A stretch of DNA of 64,000 nucleotides from Archangium lipolyticum. Its GTDB lineage: Bacteria > Myxococcota > Myxococcia > Myxococcales > Myxococcaceae. Location of the stretch: contig NZ_JANKBZ010000009.1 of the NCBI RefSeq assembly GCF_024623785.1, forward strand, positions 186,001 to 250,000. Reading direction: 5' to 3'. Positions 19,701 to 27,323 of the stretch are shown piece by piece. The notes beneath the pieces were generated by a model. The model saw nothing but the letters and a program-made list of their open reading frames with translations, was not told the origin of the DNA and did no database searches. The first letter of the stretch is position 1, and each line of letters opens with the position of its first letter. Both the position numbers and the translations under genes were made by a program.

Positions 19701-20100
19701 CAAGAACAACCTGGTCTGCAACCGGCAGACGAACCGGTGCGAGTGCCCGTCGAACTGCGGTGGCGGGGGCTCTCCGGGCCAGGTGTGCAACACCAGCAAG
19801 GACGTGTGCGGCTTCGTCTGCGCGGCGGACTGCGGTGGGGCGTGCGGCAGCTTCCAGCAGTGCAACACCAGCACCTGCTCCTGCCAGTGCGTGGCGAGCG
19901 CCACCTGCGCTCCGGGCTTCAAGTTCAACGCCGCCAGCTGCAGCTGCGTCTGCGACACGGCGGCGCTCAACTGCGGCTCCACCTACCAGGCCGACCCGAA
20001 CTCCTGCTCGTGCGTCTGCAAGGACAACTGCGGTGGCAGCTGCACGGGCAGCACGACGTGCAACATGAGCACCTGCCGCTGCGAGGGGAAGATCGGCTAG
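16750..20100 (+). CDS. Large lipoprotein with thrombospondin type 3 repeats, VWA domain and Cys-rich tail
   Basis: A 1116-residue surface lipoprotein (signal ending LVTGC, Cys21). Residues about 75-450 contain at least eight calcium-binding repeats of the form NPDTDGDGLKDG-ED-N-NG--DPGETDP, as in TSP3 and OmpA-linked proteins. A region of unknown fold (about 455-655) precedes a von Willebrand factor A domain with the MIDAS motif VVDDSGSM near residue 670. The tail from about 980 is rich in Cys (CECPSNCGGGG, CSCQCV, CSCVC), resembling stacked EGF-like knots. The architecture suggests Ca-stabilised adhesion or a cell-surface scaffold. A strong terminator follows, so it is a single-gene transcript. 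Confidence 0.85.
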   Translation: MSVPSRFLAAALLVAALVTGCPGPGVDPGEDDAGHVDPIPTDDGGTPDAGDGGSPDGGGQNPDQVEIPVPSTRDPNNNKIDTDCDGLSNAEEWGNLYAPGSLKTKPGVRDSDGDGLRDGVEVGRTTSSFNTTAECLALFIADADPATRTNPTNPDTDGDGLKDGLEDTNRNGRKDPGETDPANPDTDGDGLLDGAEDANLNGVLDLGETDPRLRDMDGDGLSDNIELNVTRTDPRNPDTDNDTCKDGAEDINGNGQKDPGDTDPLNGKDCGTGTRPDSDNDGQPDDVEDRNGNGIVDPGETDKNNPDTDGDGLKDGVEDKDHNGAVDSGESNPLSKDSDCDGLLDGPNQGTFLGEDVNGNGLKDPGETDPSKRDTDGDGLLDGVERGVTTAAAPVTNCGYSGDQDPGTKTDPLDNDSDNDGIADGAEDANQNGRKDPGELDPKNGADGAVNTPAGQACSANNLRQVTFREDSGGDVRLALRPEFQEVKQIVVNGGGKGFVGYDDTHKVAFIAFKRGQAGTSTTAIGDEAYVRGLFNPSVTSTTITTQTFTTWDNHPAVLAYYDQPATTNLRDYANTMANSLVGAGAGTLTGGSGVTGPYKIQAQYVHRSNSSVLVVLAITPANRFVEPGLFVMSDTAGGTALAQFGDADAVQCETFTTGNGMADFLFVVDDSGSMETSQNALGQAATAVANRLSNSQLDWRIAMVSSSYTQTGYGIPNAGVFRGFTNNIDQFKAWLVKGATCPDPTQGCWIGISGSSDEKSLHSARGAVDHMTNAGTAAAQKYRPGAKLVVIILTDVRDTNDNTPVSTYIDYFKGANPTGQLIQMHGIICDPAGGGECYPGEPINDQRHIEVIQATGGVTGSIRSATSIQNTINTIMDSAIASSGYRTLKPPIGASVRVAVASVRDPSQCNASDLPRSRVNGFDVDGVSQALAFYGACRPAAAGSTQAAISYRYWSDLTPNKDGNPPPCSGDTGYYDPTQADFCKNNLVCNRQTNRCECPSNCGGGGSPGQVCNTSKDVCGFVCAADCGGACGSFQQCNTSTCSCQCVASATCAPGFKFNAASCSCVCDTAALNCGSTYQADPNSCSCVCKDNCGGSCTGSTTCNMSTCRCEGKIG

Positions 20101-20124
20101 CTCGCGTAGGTAGCTGAAGAGCCG

Positions 20125-20172
20125 GGGCCGGAAGCCGCTGATGTCCCAGCGGCCTCCGGCCCTTGCTTTTTT
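20125..20172 (+). terminator. Intrinsic terminator of the TSP3/VWA lipoprotein gene
   Basis: Arms GGGCCGGAAGCCGCTG (20125-20140) and CAGCGGCCTCCGGCCC (20147-20162) form a 16-bp stem with a single A-C mismatch and a six-base loop. They are followed by TTGCTTTTTT (20163-20172). This is the clearest rho-independent terminator in the window and insulates the next gene. Confidence 0.93.
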
Positions 20173-20262
20173 CGGGGCCGGGTTCTTCCCGGGGCCGCCA
20201 CTTGCTACGCTTCCAGTCCCCGCGTAGGGGTCCAGCCCAGGCGAAACGAGGTAGCGAGCTCC

Positions 20263-23200
20263 GTGACCAGTCCCGCACGCATGAAGACCCTCGCGGCCTT
20301 CGTGCCAGCCTCGTTGGTGCGTGGGCTCCTCCAGGACCCTTCCCGCCCTCGAGAGGGGGCGCGCACGGACGGGCCGGCGGTGGTCCTGTTCGCCGATCTC
20401 TCCGGCTTCACCCAGCTGGCCGAGTCGCTGGAGCGCAAGGGCCCGGAGGGGGCGGAGCGTCTGGCGGGCTGCCTCGACTCCTGCTTCGCGGTGCTGGTCT
20501 CCGCCATCCTCGACCATGGCGGGGACGTGCTCCGCTTCGCGGGGGACGCGGTGCTCGCCGCATGGGAGGCCGCGTCCGACGAGGAGCTGCCGCGGATGGC
20601 CCACCAGGCGGTACGGGCCGCGATGGAGATGCAGGCCGGGCTCGAGCGGCTCGAGTTTCCCGGAGGTGGGCGGCTGCGGCTGCGGGTGGGCATGGGGGCG
20701 GGCGAGGTCCGCTTCTTCGACATCGGCGGCGTGGGCGAGCGCTGGGAGTTCCTGGCCGCCGGGCTCCCGCTGCTGGAGATGGCGCGGGCGGAGGGGCTGG
20801 CGCGGCCCGGGGAGATCCTCCTCTCCGCCTCGGCCTGGAGACTGTTGGAGTCACGGGCGCGGGGCGAGCCGCTGCCCGGTGGGGAGTGGCGGCTGCGCTC
20901 CGTCGAGCCGCTGCCGCCGTCGCATCCCGGGCCCGCCGAGCCGCCGCCCCACCTGGAGCCACGGCTGCGCGCCTACGTGCCCGAGGTCGTGCGCCGCCGC
21001 CTGGAAGCGGGGCACACCCAGTGGCTCGCCGAGTTCCGCAACGTGACGGTGCTGTTCGTGAACCTGACGGACCCGGAGGTGGCGGCGGGGATGCGCCAGG
21101 CGGAGTTGCAGCGGGCGTTCCGCGCCATCCAGGAGGCGCTGGCGCAGTACGGGGGCTCGCTCAACCAGGTGGTGGTGGACGACAAGGGCGTGGTGAACGT
21201 GGCGGCCTTCGGGCTGCCGCCACTGGCGCACGAGGACGACGCCGCGCGCGCCACCCTGGCGGGCCAGTGCATCCAGGCCTCGCTGCGGGCGCTGGGGGTG
21301 GCGCACCGCATCGGCATCACCAGCGGCCGGGTGTTCTGCGGCGTCTACGGCAACGCGCGGCGCCGCGAGTACGTGACGCTGGGCGACGTGGTGAACCAGG
21401 CCGCGCGGCTGATGCAGGCGGCGGGGGAGGGGCAGGTGCTGTGCGACGCGGCGACGGCGCGGCTGGCCTCGTCCCGCGTCCGTTTCGAGCCGCTGCCTCC
21501 CGTGCGCGTCAAGGGCAAGACGCAACCGCTCGAGGTGTACCGGCCCGAGGAGCGGGTGGTGGCGCGGGACCTGCCCGGGGCGAGCCCGGATGCACCCATG
21601 GTGAACCGGGACGTCGAGCGGGGCCACCTGGCCGAGGCGATGCGCGCGCTCGTCGAGGAGGGGAGGGGCGGAGTCGTCTTCATCGAGGGCGAGCCCGGCA
21701 TCGGCAAGTCCCGGCTGCTGGCCCACCTGCTGCGGGGCGCGGAGCGGGCCGGGCTCACGCCGTGCTTCGGCGCGGGCGAGGCGCTGGAGCCCTCCTCCAC
21801 CTATCTCGCGTGGCGCGCGCCCCTCTCGCGGCTGCTGGGACTGGAGGGGCTGCCGGACGTCGCCACCCGCACCGCGCGGTTGATGGAGCACCTGCGGCGC
21901 TTCCCCGAGGTGCAGGCCTGGGCCCCGCTGCTCAACGCGGTGCTGCCGGTGGCGGTGCCGGACAACGAGGTGCTCCAGTCCATGAGCGGCGCCACCCGCG
22001 CCGAGAGCACCCGGGAGCTCGTGGTGCGGCTGCTGCTGGAGGCCGCCGGCTCCCGCCCGTTGCTGCTGGTGCTCGATGACGTGCACTGGATGGATTCCTC
22101 CTCCTGGGCGCTGGCGGTGGCGGCGCGGCGGCAGGTGGAGCGGCTGCTGCTCGTCCTCTCCGGGCGGCCCATGGGCGAGAGCGCCCCTCCGGAGTACCGG
22201 CTGCTGCGCGAGCAGCCCGAGGCGGTGTTCCTGCCCCTGGAGCGGATGACGCAGGAGCACGTGCTCGACCTGGTGTGCCAGCGGCTGGAGGTGCGGTACC
22301 TGCCCCGCGAGGTGGCGGAGCTCATCCGCGAGCGGGCCGAGGGCCACCCCCTCTTCAGCGAGGAGTTCGCCTACGCGGTGCGCGACTCCGGGCTCTTGCG
22401 AATCCAGGGCGGCGAGTGCCGGATGGCGGAGCGCGGTGTGCCCCGGGCGCTCGGCCTTCCCGGCACGGTGCAGGGCATCATCACCAGCCGGTTGGATCTG
22501 CTCTCGCCGCCGCAGCAGCTCGCCATCAAGGTGGCCAGCATCCTGGGCAGGAGCTTCACCTTCCAGGAGCTCTCCGAGGTGTACCCGGTGGAGGAGGACC
22601 GGGCGCTGCTGCCCGTGCACCTGGAGGCGCTCGTCCGCATGGAGCTGGTGGTGGAGGCGCCGCGCGAGGCCGGGCCCGCGTATGCCTTCAAGCACGCCCT
22701 CATCCAGGAGGCGGCGTATGCCCTGATGACCTTCGCCCAGCGCAGGTTGCTGCACCAGTCGGCGGCCCTCGCGCTGGAGCGCAGGTGGGCGGTGGACGGC
22801 GGGAGCCTCTTCCCGCGTCTGGCCCACCACTGGCGGATGGCGGAGGAGCCGCGCCGGGCGCTGGAGTACCTGGAGCGGGCGGGTGAGGAGGCCTTCGGCA
22901 AGGGGGCGTGGCGCGAGGCCATCACCTTCTATACGCAGGCGCGGGAGCTGACGGAGGGGGTGGGGGCGGGCCTGGTGGCGCCCGACGACGTGCGCCGCGC
23001 CCGCTGGTGCGCGCGGCTGGGCGAGGCCTTCTATTTCGGCCTGGGTGACCTGGAGCGCAGCCGGAGCTATTTCACGGAGGCGCTGCTGCTGCTGGATCGG
23101 CCGCTGCCCTCCTCGCGGGGAGGCTGGCTGGTGCGCGCGGTCCGGGAGTCACTCCGGCAGCTCACCCACGTGGCCGCCCTGCACCGGTTGCGGCCCCGGA

Positions 23201-24432
23201 CGGAGGATGACCGCGAGCGGCTCGCGCTGGCGGCACGCATCACCTCCCTGGTGGGCCGCGAGCGCTCCATGTCCCTGGACACGCTGGGCTGGTTCACCGC
23301 CGCGCTCGCCGCCATCAACGACGCCGAGGCCGCGCGCCAGCCGGTGCCCGCTTCCCAGGCCTACTCCGGACTGGGCTCGCTGGCCGGCATGGCCCGGTTG
23401 CACCCGCTCGCCCGGCGCTACTTCCTGCGGGCCCGCCACACGCCGGACTCCTCTCACGTCGCCTATGGCGACTACCTCGAGGGCTCCTACCTGCTGGGCT
23501 TCGGCCGCTGGGAGGAGGCCTTCGGCCGGGCCGAGCACTGTCTGGACATCGCCCGGTGGATGAACGACCGCGTCAGCGCGGAGCTGGGCTACACGGTGAT
23601 GGCGCTGGGCACGGACCTCAGTGGCGAGCCCGCCGCCGCGCAGCGCTTGCGCGAGGCCCAGCTGGAGGCGGCGCGCGCGGCGAGGAACCTGCAACTCCAG
23701 GTGTGGACGCTCACGGATCTGGCCTCGACGCTCTTGTGTCTGGGACGGCTGACCGAGGCCCAGGCGCGGCTGTCCGAGGTGGAGCTGATGCTCTCGGGCA
23801 ACGTGCTGCCGCTGCTGCTCGTGCACTTCAGCGGCATCCGCGCGCTCGCCGCGCTGAGGGCCGGAGATCTCACCCGGGCGCGGGCCGAGTCGCGGCAGGC
23901 GCTGGGGTTGATGAGCAAGAAGCTGGCGTCGAGCCTCATCATGCTCCCCTCGTACTCGGGGTTGGCGGAGACGTGCCTGGCGTTGTGGGAGGAGGCACGG
24001 CGCACGGCGGCTCCCGAGACGCGGGAGTGGTCCGCTCGCGCGGCGGAGGCGTGCCGGGCGTTGAGGAGCCTGGCGCGCATGTTCCCCGTGGTGGGGACGA
24101 GGGCCCTGCGCCTGGAGGGCGTGTGGCTGTCGCTCGCGGGCAGGCCGTCGCGCGCCGCCAGCCGCTTGCGCCGCGCGCTGGCCGTGGCCCGGAGATACGG
24201 GATGCCCTACGACGAGGGGCTGGCCCATTACGAGCTCGCTCGCGCCCTGTTGGACCCGGCGCTTCGGACCCGGCACCTCGTCGAGGCGCGCGCACTCTTC
24301 ACCCGGCTGGGGTGCGCCCATCATCTGAGGGCGACGGAGACGTTGGCTCTCCAACTCGGACTCGGTGGCGCGCTCACCGCGAGCGAGGCGGCGAGCCGTG
24401 AGGATTTGACCCGCACGGGAAGTGGTGGCTAG
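20263..24432 (+). CDS. Soluble-adenylyl-cyclase-like protein: two class III cyclase domains, AAA ATPase, TPR region
   Basis: A 1389-residue cytoplasmic signalling protein. Cyclase domain 1 (about 38-200) has both metal aspartates, in LFADLSGFT and RFAGDAVLAAW. Domain 2 (about 260-430) has lost these but keeps the ribose/transition-state residues in LGDVVNQAARL (Asn and Arg). This is the complementary C1/C2 pseudo-heterodimer arrangement of mammalian sAC. An ATPase module follows with Walker A GEPGIGKSRLL at 476-486 and Walker B LLLVLDDVHWMD near 605, then a TPR-like helical region to the end. The GTG at 20263 has GAGGT ten bases upstream; an ATG at 20281 is the alternative. It ends 50 bases before the RiPP-like genes on the same strand; a regulatory link is inferred. 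Confidence 0.88.
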   Translation: MTSPARMKTLAAFVPASLVRGLLQDPSRPREGARTDGPAVVLFADLSGFTQLAESLERKGPEGAERLAGCLDSCFAVLVSAILDHGGDVLRFAGDAVLAAWEAASDEELPRMAHQAVRAAMEMQAGLERLEFPGGGRLRLRVGMGAGEVRFFDIGGVGERWEFLAAGLPLLEMARAEGLARPGEILLSASAWRLLESRARGEPLPGGEWRLRSVEPLPPSHPGPAEPPPHLEPRLRAYVPEVVRRRLEAGHTQWLAEFRNVTVLFVNLTDPEVAAGMRQAELQRAFRAIQEALAQYGGSLNQVVVDDKGVVNVAAFGLPPLAHEDDAARATLAGQCIQASLRALGVAHRIGITSGRVFCGVYGNARRREYVTLGDVVNQAARLMQAAGEGQVLCDAATARLASSRVRFEPLPPVRVKGKTQPLEVYRPEERVVARDLPGASPDAPMVNRDVERGHLAEAMRALVEEGRGGVVFIEGEPGIGKSRLLAHLLRGAERAGLTPCFGAGEALEPSSTYLAWRAPLSRLLGLEGLPDVATRTARLMEHLRRFPEVQAWAPLLNAVLPVAVPDNEVLQSMSGATRAESTRELVVRLLLEAAGSRPLLLVLDDVHWMDSSSWALAVAARRQVERLLLVLSGRPMGESAPPEYRLLREQPEAVFLPLERMTQEHVLDLVCQRLEVRYLPREVAELIRERAEGHPLFSEEFAYAVRDSGLLRIQGGECRMAERGVPRALGLPGTVQGIITSRLDLLSPPQQLAIKVASILGRSFTFQELSEVYPVEEDRALLPVHLEALVRMELVVEAPREAGPAYAFKHALIQEAAYALMTFAQRRLLHQSAALALERRWAVDGGSLFPRLAHHWRMAEEPRRALEYLERAGEEAFGKGAWREAITFYTQARELTEGVGAGLVAPDDVRRARWCARLGEAFYFGLGDLERSRSYFTEALLLLDRPLPSSRGGWLVRAVRESLRQLTHVAALHRLRPRTEDDRERLALAARITSLVGRERSMSLDTLGWFTAALAAINDAEAARQPVPASQAYSGLGSLAGMARLHPLARRYFLRARHTPDSSHVAYGDYLEGSYLLGFGRWEEAFGRAEHCLDIARWMNDRVSAELGYTVMALGTDLSGEPAAAQRLREAQLEAARAARNLQLQVWTLTDLASTLLCLGRLTEAQARLSEVELMLSGNVLPLLLVHFSGIRALAALRAGDLTRARAESRQALGLMSKKLASSLIMLPSYSGLAETCLALWEEARRTAAPETREWSARAAEACRALRSLARMFPVVGTRALRLEGVWLSLAGRPSRAASRLRRALAVARRYGMPYDEGLAHYELARALLDPALRTRHLVEARALFTRLGCAHHLRATETLALQLGLGGALTASEAASREDLTRTGSGG

Positions 24433-24435
24433 CCT

Positions 24436-24480
24436 TTCCCCCAAGCCGCCTCCACGTGGAGTCGCGGCCGTGAGGGGGAA
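24436..24480 (+). promoter_or_regulatory. Leader able to pair with the ribosome-binding site of the small proline-rich gene
   Basis: TTCCCCC at 24436-24442 is the exact complement of GGGGGAA at 24474-24480, which is the Shine-Dalgarno region ending two bases before the ATG at 24483. Between them TCCACGTGGA (24451-24460) is self-complementary. Translational control is inferred; a search for conservation in homologous loci would test it. Confidence 0.4.
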
Positions 24481-24482
24481 CA

Positions 24483-24758
24483 ATGAAAGAGCTGCAGATC
24501 GTCGGGGATGACGGACAGGTGTACCGGATGTCGGGGACTCCGGAGCGCATGAGCGTGGCGTCAGACCCCAATCCGAAGCCCACACAGCCGCCCAAGCCCA
24601 CGCAACCGCCCACGCCGGAGAAGCCCGGGCCAGGCCCCGGTGAGCGCGAGCCCGATACCGACACGCCTCCGGCGGTTCCCATCGTCGTCCCGACGAGCAA
24701 GGCGGGTTACCGGACGTCGGGACAGGGCCGTCCCTCGCACTCCGGCACGAATGGTTGA
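24483..24758 (+). CDS. Candidate RiPP precursor: 91-residue proline-rich peptide upstream of YcaO-TfuA
   Basis: I do not recognise this peptide as a known family. It begins MKELQIVGDDGQVYRMSG, a strand-turn-strand-like N-terminal block that could act as a leader. Residues about 28-56 form a Pro-rich spacer with a direct KPTQPP repeat, and residues about 57-91 (ending AGYRTSGQGRPSHSGTNG) are rich in Ser, Thr and Gly. It has no Cys and no signal peptide. A strong GAGGGGGAA precedes the ATG. Its stop lies inside the YcaO gene (eight-base overlap), so it is translationally coupled to the modifying enzymes. This context is what suggests a precursor; a small accessory protein is the alternative. 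Confidence 0.65.
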   Translation: MKELQIVGDDGQVYRMSGTPERMSVASDPNPKPTQPPKPTQPPTPEKPGPGPGEREPDTDTPPAVPIVVPTSKAGYRTSGQGRPSHSGTNG

Positions 24759-25968
24759 GACACCCAAGCGATTCCAGGCGGGAACCCACCGCCTGGTGTC
24801 GCCCGAGGAGACGGTGGCGCGGCTGCGCCCCCTCCTGCCTGTGATGGGCATCACCCGGGTGGCCAACGTCACCGGGCTGGACACCATCGGCATTCCGGTG
24901 GTGATGGTGTGTCGGCCCAACTCGCGCTCGCTGGCGGTCTCCCAGGGCAAGGGGTTGGACCTGGCGTGCGCGGAAGCCTCCGGGCTGATGGAGTCGGTGG
25001 AGTCCTACCACGCCGAGCGCATCACCTCGCCGCTCAAGCTCGCCAGCCATGACGAGCTGCGCTTCACCCATGCGCTGGCGGATGTCTCCGCGCTTCCCCG
25101 CTCGTCGCTGGGCGCCTTCCATCCCCGGCTCCGGCTGATGTGGATCGAGGGGCAGGACCTGCTGAGGGACATGCCGGTCTGGGTGCCCTTCGAGCTGGTG
25201 CACACCAACTACACGCTCCCGTTCCCACCCGGCAGCGGCGCGTTCCTGCCGAGCTCCAACGGGCTCGCCTCGGGCAACCACCGCCTGGAAGCCATCAGCC
25301 ACGGCCTGTGCGAGGTGGTGGAGCGCGATGCGACCTCGCTCTGGCTGAAGCGGGACGCTGAGGGACGGCGGCGCACGCGGGTGGCGCTGGAGACGGTGGA
25401 CGACGCGGCGTGCCGGCAGGTGCTGGAGCGGTACGAGCGCGCCGGAATCGAGGTGGGCGTCTGGGAGATGACCTCGGACGTGGGAATCGCGGCCTTCTTC
25501 TGCGCCATCGTCGACAAGGCCCAGGAGTCGCTCCGGCCGTCCTGCGCCGCGAGCGGCATGGGCTGTCACCCGGCGCGTGGGGTGGCGCTGCTGCGGGCCC
25601 TCACCGAGGCGGCCCAGAGCCGGTTGACGATCATCGCGGGCTCGCGGGACGACATGGACTCGCGGCTCTACCAGAACGCGCGGGAGGCGGAGTGGCCCCG
25701 GCGCCTGCGTGACTGGATGGGAGAGGAGGGCCCGCGGCGGAGCTTCCGGGACGCGCCCGACGGGGCGGGCCAGTCGTTGGACGAGGACCTGGCCTGGGAG
25801 CTGGAGCGCCTGCGCGCCGTCGGCATCACCGAGGTGGTGGTGGTGGACCTGACCCGGCCCGAGTTCCAGATACCGGTGGTGCGCGTGGTGGTGCCCGGGT
25901 TGGAGGCGCTCTCCACGCTGCCGGGGTACGTGCCGGGCGCCCGTGCGCGCGGCGGGAGGTGGACGTGA
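24751..25968 (+). CDS. YcaO-domain protein (TfuA-associated, probable thioamide-forming ATPase)
   Basis: A 405-residue YcaO enzyme, which uses ATP to activate peptide-backbone amides. The ATP/Mg motifs are visible: EASGLMESVES (E75, E81, E84) and EAISHGLCEVVERD (E180, E188, E191, R192, D193). The C-terminus ends VVPGLEALSTLPGYVPGARA rather than in the PxPxP of azoline-forming YcaOs, which fits the TfuA-partnered class. There is no fused or adjacent E1-like (ocin-ThiF) partner. The ATG at 24751 overlaps the precursor-like gene, and the stop overlaps the TfuA start (GTGA). Backbone thioamidation is inferred from the TfuA pairing known in thioviridamide-type clusters and methanogens. Confidence 0.9.
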   Translation: MVETPKRFQAGTHRLVSPEETVARLRPLLPVMGITRVANVTGLDTIGIPVVMVCRPNSRSLAVSQGKGLDLACAEASGLMESVESYHAERITSPLKLASHDELRFTHALADVSALPRSSLGAFHPRLRLMWIEGQDLLRDMPVWVPFELVHTNYTLPFPPGSGAFLPSSNGLASGNHRLEAISHGLCEVVERDATSLWLKRDAEGRRRTRVALETVDDAACRQVLERYERAGIEVGVWEMTSDVGIAAFFCAIVDKAQESLRPSCAASGMGCHPARGVALLRALTEAAQSRLTIIAGSRDDMDSRLYQNAREAEWPRRLRDWMGEEGPRRSFRDAPDGAGQSLDEDLAWELERLRAVGITEVVVVDLTRPEFQIPVVRVVVPGLEALSTLPGYVPGARARGGRWT

Positions 25969-27323
25969 AGGTCTTCGTGTTCACCGGGCCCACGCTCTCC
26001 GAGGAGGACGTGCGGCGCGAGCTCGACGCCACGTGCCTGCCGCCAGCGGCCCAGGGGGACGTGTACCGGGTCTCGCTCGAGCGGCCGGGGGCCATCGGCA
26101 TCATCGATGGCTACTTCGAGCGGGTGCCCTCCGTCTGGCACAAGGAGATCCTCTGGGCGCTGAGCCAGGGCATCCACATCTTCGGGAGTGCCAGCATGGG
26201 GGCGCTACGGGCCGCGGAGCTCGCGCCCTTCGGGATGGAGGGGGTGGGCACCATCTATGAGGCGTTCCGGAGCGGTGAGCTGCGGGACGACGACGAGGTG
26301 GCGGTGACGCACGGTGCCGCCGAGGATGGATACCGCGTGCTCACCGAGGCGATGGTGAACATCCGGGGCACGCTGCGGCGCGCGGAGGAGGAGGGGGTAC
26401 TCCGTCCGGCGACGAGGGCCGGGCTGGAGCGGATGGCCAAGAGTCTCTTCTACGCCGAGCGGGCCTGGCCGACGCTCCTGGCGGGCGCGAGGCGCGAGGG
26501 CCTGCCGGAGGACGAGGTGGCGGCGCTGCGCGCCTGGCTGCCCCGGGGACGCGTCGACCAGAAGCGGGAGGACGCGCTGGCGATGTTGCGGGTCATTCGC
26601 GAGCGGCTGGCGGAGGAGCCGGGACCGAAGCAGGTGCGCTTCACCTTCGAGCACACCGATGCCTGGGAGGAGATGCGGCATCGCGCGGCCCGGCTTCCGC
26701 TGGGAGGCCGTGGAGACGGGCCGGGGATGGAGGAGGCGCTGCTCGAGGAGCTCCGCCTGTCCGGGAACTACGCGCGGGCGGCCCGGGGCGCGCTGGGGCG
26801 TGCGCTGGCGCTGGAGGAGGCGCGGCGTCAGGGGCGGCGGAGCGACGAGGCGTCCCTGGGCCGCGCCGAGCTGGACCTCCGCCGCGAGCACGGTGTCCTC
26901 ACGCCGGAGGGGCTCACCCGGTGGCTCGAGGAGAACGGGGTGGAGGACTTCCAGCGCCTCCTGCGTGACGAGGCGGACGTGCGCTGGGTGCACGACGTCC
27001 TCGGGTTGGAGCTGGAGCGCTGCCTGCCGGACCACCTGCGGGTCTCCGGCGAGTACGCGGCCCTGGTGGCCCGTGCGCGTGACAAGCTGCGAGTCCTCGG
27101 TGCGCACGAGCCGGAGGGCGCGGAGCCCGGGATGACGGAGGAGGCGCTGTGGCGCTGGTACTTCGTCACGCACCTCGGCCGCCCGGTGCCGGACGACCTG
27201 GAGCACTACGCGCGCACCGCTGGCTTCGGGGAGGTGCGGTCGCTGCGGCGGGCCGTGCGGCGGGAGCTGCTGTACGCGCGCCGGCGGATGGAGGAGGGGC
27301 CGGAGTCCTCCGGCGGCGCGTAG
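25965..27323 (+). CDS. tfuA: TfuA-like protein with C-terminal helical extension
   Basis: A 452-residue partner of the YcaO protein, thought in characterised systems to supply sulfur or allow thioamide formation. The GTG at 25965 has GGGAGG five bases upstream. The TfuA core (about 1-215) shows VFVFTGPTLSEEDV, the GIIDGYFERVPSVWHKEI block and FGSASMGALRAAEL, all conserved in the family. From about residue 230 a long charged helical domain of unknown function follows, including GLTRWLEENGVEDF and LWRWYFVTHLGRPVPDD. That extension could bind the precursor; this is inference. It is the last gene of the precursor-YcaO-TfuA set and is convergent with the lipoprotein ending at 27324, with no spacer. 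Confidence 0.88.
   Translation: MKVFVFTGPTLSEEDVRRELDATCLPPAAQGDVYRVSLERPGAIGIIDGYFERVPSVWHKEILWALSQGIHIFGSASMGALRAAELAPFGMEGVGTIYEAFRSGELRDDDEVAVTHGAAEDGYRVLTEAMVNIRGTLRRAEEEGVLRPATRAGLERMAKSLFYAERAWPTLLAGARREGLPEDEVAALRAWLPRGRVDQKREDALAMLRVIRERLAEEPGPKQVRFTFEHTDAWEEMRHRAARLPLGGRGDGPGMEEALLEELRLSGNYARAARGALGRALALEEARRQGRRSDEASLGRAELDLRREHGVLTPEGLTRWLEENGVEDFQRLLRDEADVRWVHDVLGLELERCLPDHLRVSGEYAALVARARDKLRVLGAHEPEGAEPGMTEEALWRWYFVTHLGRPVPDDLEHYARTAGFGEVRSLRRAVRRELLYARRRMEEGPESSGGA

Noticed and set aside
16714-20604. 1296-codon open frame antisense to the TSP3/VWA lipoprotein
   Set aside because: Its length comes from the GAC/GTC repeat codons on the other strand; it crosses the intrinsic terminator and shows no motif.
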